Part shown: positions 60,081 to 64,000 of the stretch, piece by piece | Numbering within the stretch: position 1 is the stretch's first letter | Layout of the letters: each line of letters opens with the position of its first letter | NCBI GenBank assembly: GCA_965233665.1 | Contig: CBDDTG010000022.1 | Location: forward strand, 48,973-112,972 | Source: Bacterioplanes sp965233665 | GTDB lineage: Bacteria > Pseudomonadota > Gammaproteobacteria > Pseudomonadales > Oceanobacteraceae | Length of the DNA stretch: 64,000 nt | Direction: 5' to 3' | Notes under the pieces: generated by a model | Databases searched by the model: none | The model's input: only the letters and a program-made list of their open reading frames with translations | What the model was told of the DNA's origin: nothing | Made by a program: the position numbers and the translations under genes

Positions 60081-61051
60081 GCATTATCTCCGTTAGGCGC
60101 TGTTCCTTGAGGCCGCTGCTGATGATTAATTCTATTTACAATGCTCATGGCCGTCGCGACCAGTTGACTGGCATCGTTGCTTTGCTCTGGCAACAACACA
60201 ACAGAGGATTCGCGGGCAATCGCCGCTTTGGCTTCGATCGCTTTGGTCGCCAAGTCGAGCTGAATGGCTTTTTGACCTTTTTCAGTGTCGGCGGCTTCAC
60301 CAACTTTGCGCAGGGCGTCGGCTTGCGCTTCTGCAACCGCCATAATGGCTTTGGCTTCACCTTCGGCTCGTAAGATCTGCTCTGAGCGGTCGGCTTCTGC
60401 GGCTAGTACCTGGGCTTGTTTTTTACCCTCAGCCACATTGATGGCTGCCTGACGGTCACCTTCGGATTCCAAAATTTGTGCCCGCTTTACCCGCTCGGCT
60501 TTCATTTGCGCTTCCATCGCGTCCATCACCGATTTGGGCGGCACAATGTCTTTAATTTCGTAGCGCAATACCTGAATGCCCCAGGGTTCTGCCGCTTCGT
60601 TGATCGAGGTAACAATGCTGGCGTTCAGCTGGTTGCGCTCTTCAAAGGTTTTATCCAGCTCCATTTTACCCAGTTCAGAGCGCATGGTGGTTTGCGCCAA
60701 CTGTGTTACCGCAAAAACATAGTCATCCACACCGTAAGTGGCTTTGTAGGGGTCCAGTACCCGAAAGTACAACACGCCATCGACCGAAAGAGTGATGTTA
60801 TCGCGGGTAATCGCTGACTGGCTGGGCACATCCACCGCTTGCTCTTTCAGGCTGCGATCGGCGGCAATACGGTCAATAAAGGGTACAATAAAGTTAATGC
60901 CCGCCTCTTTGGTGGATTGATACTTACCAAAACGCTCCACCAGCCATGCACGGTTTTGCGGGACAAACTTGATGCTGGATTTGAGCAGCACCAAGACAAA
61001 TATCAGAGCCACCAGCTCGATAGAGAAAATCAGATTAAACAATGATTCCAT
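60077..61051 (-). CDS. qmcA: SPFH/band 7 protein (QmcA/stomatin-like)
   Basis: 324 aa with one N-terminal membrane helix, then an SPFH domain: VPQNRAWLVERFGKYQSTKEAGINFIVPFIDRI, VITRDNITLSVDGVLYFRVLDPYKATYGV, LAQTTMRSELGKMELDKTFEERNQLN, YEIKDIVPPKSV. A coiled-coil tail rich in Ala, Glu and Lys follows (residues 190-280). It oligomerises at the inner membrane and, with NfeD, likely shapes a protein-protease microdomain. The name QmcA is by similarity to the E. coli protein. Confidence 0.93.
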   Translation of the reverse strand: MESLFNLIFSIELVALIFVLVLLKSSIKFVPQNRAWLVERFGKYQSTKEAGINFIVPFIDRIAADRSLKEQAVDVPSQSAITRDNITLSVDGVLYFRVLDPYKATYGVDDYVFAVTQLAQTTMRSELGKMELDKTFEERNQLNASIVTSINEAAEPWGIQVLRYEIKDIVPPKSVMDAMEAQMKAERVKRAQILESEGDRQAAINVAEGKKQAQVLAAEADRSEQILRAEGEAKAIMAVAEAQADALRKVGEAADTEKGQKAIQLDLATKAIEAKAAIARESSVVLLPEQSNDASQLVATAMSIVNRINHQQRPQGTAPNGDNA

Positions 61052-61224
61052 GGGCGTAGGTTCCTTCTAAATTGTTGGCCACAGCTTACCACGAACCTGG
61101 GATAATTCTGCACAGCTCTGCAGGCACTGAACTGTTCCGAGGTTGGCAGAATCCTACCTTTGCAGTCGCCACTGCCATGCTATGGTCACTCATCGCATTC
61201 AGTAACGAGCAAGATGGAGGGAAT

Positions 61225-62127
61225 ATGTGGTCAAGCCTGTGGACCCAATGGATGGATTTTTGGCAAGAACCGGGTTCTATTCCGCTACAACAACTGCGTG
61301 AACGCCATGAATACCCTGAATCACGCTACCTGGATATCGACGGCATGCAGGTGCATTACCGTGATGTTGGCAGTGGCCCGGTATTGCTGTGCTTGCACGG
61401 TATTTTTTCCTCCTGCCACACGTGGGAAGGCTGGAGCGATGCACTCAAGCAAGACTTTCGCGTCATCAGCATTGATTGCCCCAATTTTGGCCTCACCGGC
61501 CCCCACCCGCAGGGCATGCGTGAGCATCTTTACAGTGACTTTATTGGCCAGTTCCTAGATGCACTCCATATCGAGCGCTGTCATGTGGCGGGCAACTCAC
61601 TGGGAGGCTGGATGGCGTGGGAGTTTGCCGCGCGCTTTCCACAGCGTGTCGATAAGATCATTTTACTGGATAGCGCTGGTTTTTTCTTTGTGCCCCCCCC
61701 GATTCTGATTTTAATGGGCCTGCCGCTGATGGGCTGGGTCAGCTCGCATCTTGCACTGCCACGTATGATGGTGCGCGCCATTGTACGCAGCACCTATGCC
61801 CAACCTAAGCGCCTGCCTCAGTCGGTGGCTGATCGCTACTTTGAATTATTGATGCGCAGCGGCAATCGCAGTGCGGCTGCCAATGTGCTGGCTTTCGTGC
61901 GCAATCGCGGCGGCTTTAATCGCAAACAACTCAAACAGGTGTCAGCACCCGTCTGCATCATGTGGGGCGAGCAAGACGAGTGGATACCGCCATCGCATGT
62001 GGCGAAGTTTCAACACGCTCTGCCGCAAGCCGAGGTGCTGCGCTACAACGATTGCGGCCACCTACCCATGGAAGAACTGCCACAGCAAAGCGCCGAGGAT
62101 GCGCGTCGCTTTTTATTGCAGCCGTAA
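61225..62127 (+). CDS. Alpha/beta hydrolase
   Basis: 300 aa. Nucleophile elbow GNSLGGWMAWEFA (Ser near residue 119), oxyanion-region LCLHGIFSSCHTW, acid in VCIMWGEQDEWIPP and histidine in DCGHLPMEELPQ, so the full catalytic triad is present. I start at the ATG at 61225 because GGAGGG lies directly before it; the longer frame begins in the divergent promoter region. No signal peptide apparent. Substrate unknown; esterase or C-C hydrolase are both possible. Confidence 0.9.
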   Translation: MWSSLWTQWMDFWQEPGSIPLQQLRERHEYPESRYLDIDGMQVHYRDVGSGPVLLCLHGIFSSCHTWEGWSDALKQDFRVISIDCPNFGLTGPHPQGMREHLYSDFIGQFLDALHIERCHVAGNSLGGWMAWEFAARFPQRVDKIILLDSAGFFFVPPPILILMGLPLMGWVSSHLALPRMMVRAIVRSTYAQPKRLPQSVADRYFELLMRSGNRSAAANVLAFVRNRGGFNRKQLKQVSAPVCIMWGEQDEWIPPSHVAKFQHALPQAEVLRYNDCGHLPMEELPQQSAEDARRFLLQP

Positions 62128-62164
62128 AAACGACAAGGTGGAGCCAAAGCTCCACCCAATTGCA

Positions 62165-64000
62165 TCAATGCAAGGTGCCATGCCAACGCTGATTGGCTTT
62201 GCCATGGGCGCTAAACATAATCAGTTGACTGCCGCCGCCCGCTACATCCAGCACCTGATTGGCATCGAGCTGAGCACGTAACATATTACCGGCATAGCTA
62301 AAGCGTTGATGATCTGCATTGGCGTTGCAATGCTCAAGTTGCAGTGGCGTATGATCGTAAATCATGCCATTGGGAATACTCAGGCACAGTTCGCCGGCCT
62401 GGCCATTAATCACCAGCCCGGTACCACTGTCGTAGCGCCACTGCTGCGCATCGCTGCCATCACAAGCCGCCATACTGACCACGGCATCGACGTGATCGCC
62501 TTGCGCAGTAATGCATTGGCCAGTGGCTTCGCTGCGGTATTGCACCCAAGCATTGCGCGGCTCAGTGACGCGCAACTCCCACTGTTGATTACTGCCACCG
62601 TGGTACGTCCACTGACCGACATTAGCGCCATTGGCTGTGCCATAGGTATCGGCAACGATGTTCGAGTTGTGACGGCTGGCGAGTTTATTGCCCTGATAAT
62701 CCCAGCGTAAATTATCCGAATCGATGCAATCCCAAATAACGATCTCGCCATTATCATGGGCTTGGCCACGGTTATCGAGGCACTTTTCTGGGTTGGCTTT
62801 ATTGCGAAACATGCCGGCCTCTCGATTGTAACGCCACTTTTGATCCTTCGAGGTCAGTTGGCAATCCCAGAGCTGCACACTCACGCCATTATTGAGGTTG
62901 TCGTCGTTGCCAGGAATGTCCATGCAGCGCCCTGAATTGCGATCAACAATCGAAACATAGGTTCCAGCAGCACCGGCATACTTGGGCGAGCCATTGGCGA
63001 TGGCGTTTTCCCACATTTGCAGGTAAGCCTCGGCAGAATTCATCACCGCCTCATAAATACGAGTGCTGGTATTTTCTCGAATGTCCTGGATGTGATCGGC
63101 GACCAATCCAAAGTGCGCCAAACCGTCCTGATTAAGATCAAATACCCGGTTACCCGTTTGCTGGCGATCAATGGTTTGACCAAACTCCGTCATAAACGGA
63201 TATTGCAGCGGGTTGCTATCAACGTCATCACGCGGCCAAGCTTGGGAGCCAATGCCGCCCATGTCGGTAGAAAAGGGCACCCCTACCCAGTGGCCGGTGG
63301 ATGATTTTAAGTCGATAAATTCTCCAATGCTCCACTCCAAATTACTGGACGCACTGTTATAAGGTGCCAACATACCACCGGCACGTGCAATGCGATGATG
63401 CAGCTCATGAGCAGAGCCATCGGGCTTGCGACTTAAATGGCTGTGGCCGGTGACCACACCGTGGTATTGGCGCGCCTCAAGCAAATCCATAATCGCACGA
63501 CCTGTGCGTGTGGAGGTGTGGTCGAGCTCAATGATCATGCCCAAATCCATCATGCGCTCCACCAAGTATTCACCCAACGAGGTTAAACCGTGTCGGTTGC
63601 AATGTAGCCGGCTTTCGTCATATTCCGGACTAAGGCCAATGCCTTTTAAAATATCACCAATGACAGGCACATCGCTCAACAGCGGAAAGCCGCTGGTAAA
63701 GGGTTCACCGCGGGTTTCATCATCACATTCTTCGGTTGCAAAGAAATACCCAGTTGAAAGCCACTGGCCCACATTGATAAAGCCGTCTTCTAAACTGGAG
63801 CCGCCCAGCTGGTTATCAAAACGGTGTATCGGATACAGCACCCGCACGCCAGCGTCATACACTTCCATCAATTGGCGCTCAATGCTTTCTTTGCTACAGC
63901 TGTCCTTGAGGCCACAGTTAAATAATTCTGACGCTTCGATGCCCATCAAGATGGCCATTTTGCCATCGGCAATCACCTCTCTTGCTTGCTGCGGTGAAGT
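62165..64000 (-). CDS. Membrane-dipeptidase (M19-like) fused to ricin-type lectin repeats, partial
   Basis: Runs off the right edge: the frame continues past 64000 (TSPQQAREVIADGKMAILMGIEASELF), so the N-terminus is missing. The visible N-terminal 330 residues are M19-like: GVRVLYPIHRFDNQLGGSS, MIIELDHTSTRTGRAIMDLL (metal-binding His), VVTGHSHLSRKPDG and PFSTDMGGIGSQAWPR. From about residue 330 onward the protein contains ricin B-lectin repeats with QxW motifs (SVQLWDC...DQKWRY, NVGQWTYHGGSNQQWEL, DAQQWRY). Probably a secreted dipeptidase or related amidohydrolase that binds carbohydrate through its lectin modules. Confidence 0.87.
   Translation of the reverse strand, partial: TSPQQAREVIADGKMAILMGIEASELFNCGLKDSCSKESIERQLMEVYDAGVRVLYPIHRFDNQLGGSSLEDGFINVGQWLSTGYFFATEECDDETRGEPFTSGFPLLSDVPVIGDILKGIGLSPEYDESRLHCNRHGLTSLGEYLVERMMDLGMIIELDHTSTRTGRAIMDLLEARQYHGVVTGHSHLSRKPDGSAHELHHRIARAGGMLAPYNSASSNLEWSIGEFIDLKSSTGHWVGVPFSTDMGGIGSQAWPRDDVDSNPLQYPFMTEFGQTIDRQQTGNRVFDLNQDGLAHFGLVADHIQDIRENTSTRIYEAVMNSAEAYLQMWENAIANGSPKYAGAAGTYVSIVDRNSGRCMDIPGNDDNLNNGVSVQLWDCQLTSKDQKWRYNREAGMFRNKANPEKCLDNRGQAHDNGEIVIWDCIDSDNLRWDYQGNKLASRHNSNIVADTYGTANGANVGQWTYHGGSNQQWELRVTEPRNAWVQYRSEATGQCITAQGDHVDAVVSMAACDGSDAQQWRYDSGTGLVINGQAGELCLSIPNGMIYDHTPLQLEHCNANADHQRFSYAGNMLRAQLDANQVLDVAGGGSQLIMFSAHGKANQRWHGTLH

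Overview
The window looks like chromosomal DNA of a marine, heterotrophic gammaproteobacterium. An Oceanospirillaceae-like host is my best guess, from the gene repertoire: an NrtR-controlled NadM-Nudix/NadV salvage module, an AttEFGH-type exporter, an iron-type TonB receptor followed by DUF3325/DUF3649/PepSY proteins, a class II DAHP synthase, and NfeD/SPFH proteins. No rRNA, tRNA, CRISPR array, integrase or phage structural genes were seen. Genes are dense on both strands.

Layout. 0-6.4 kb: small enzymes (GFA, ABM, YjdM, a nonsense-interrupted glyoxalase, a periplasmic thioredoxin-like protein), a 262-bp MITE and a partial second MITE in the remains of a membrane-protein gene, asparaginase, and a LysE exporter with an AraC regulator. 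6.4-8.7 kb: two tandem Imm49-family immunity-like genes, the second out of frame at a T8 tract, plus a small unknown gene. 9-19 kb: a MarR/hydrolase pair, a DM13 protein, the NAD salvage module nrtR/nadM-nudix/nadV with two matching palindromic operators, and an AttE/AttFG/AttH operon. 19-21.4 kb: a Nudix hydrolase, a SixA phosphatase fused to a degenerate Nudix domain, and NnrU. 21.7-27.4 kb: an accessory segment whose modules (lipoprotein, unknown protein, APH-like kinase, a zinc-ribbon protein gene split by an IS3 element) are separated by three full and one partial copy of a roughly 210-bp structured repeat. 27.5-31.6 kb: SelO, a strongly structured intergenic element resembling a HEARO/omega RNA, an LNS2/lipin-like lipoprotein and PuuE. 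31.6-34.7 kb: a compact six-gene operon of four GNATs, an ASCH protein and an HD hydrolase. 34.8-43 kb: chemoreceptor, GrpB, HAD hydrolase, riboflavin synthase, a nucleotidyltransferase, class II DAHP synthase and an acyl-CoA synthetase. 43-46 kb: a candidate deaminase-fold toxin, a solute-binding protein and another GNAT. 46-53.5 kb: a frameshifted TonB receptor, a 1-kb gap with a possible Fur box, the DUF3325/DUF3649/PepSY operon, and an AraC regulator cut by a MITE. 53.6-64 kb: an NAD-dependent epimerase-like protein, DbpA, an S24 repressor, a membrane protein, a periplasmic protein gene interrupted by an in-frame amber codon, a pseudouridine synthase, NfeD/SPFH, an alpha/beta hydrolase and an M19 dipeptidase-lectin that runs off the right edge.

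Two threads stand out. The first is the NAD+ salvage circuit. A Nudix-like regulator with a dead Nudix box lies divergent from nadM, and two palindromes with the same 7-5-7 architecture sit inside the promoters of nadM and nadV. The second is the number of broken genes whose reading frame can be restored exactly: two amber codons, two homopolymer frameshifts, one MITE insertion with CTAG duplication and one IS3 insertion with ATC duplication. Either this locus is decaying or phase-variable, or some of the point lesions are sequencing errors. The insertion cases cannot be sequencing errors.
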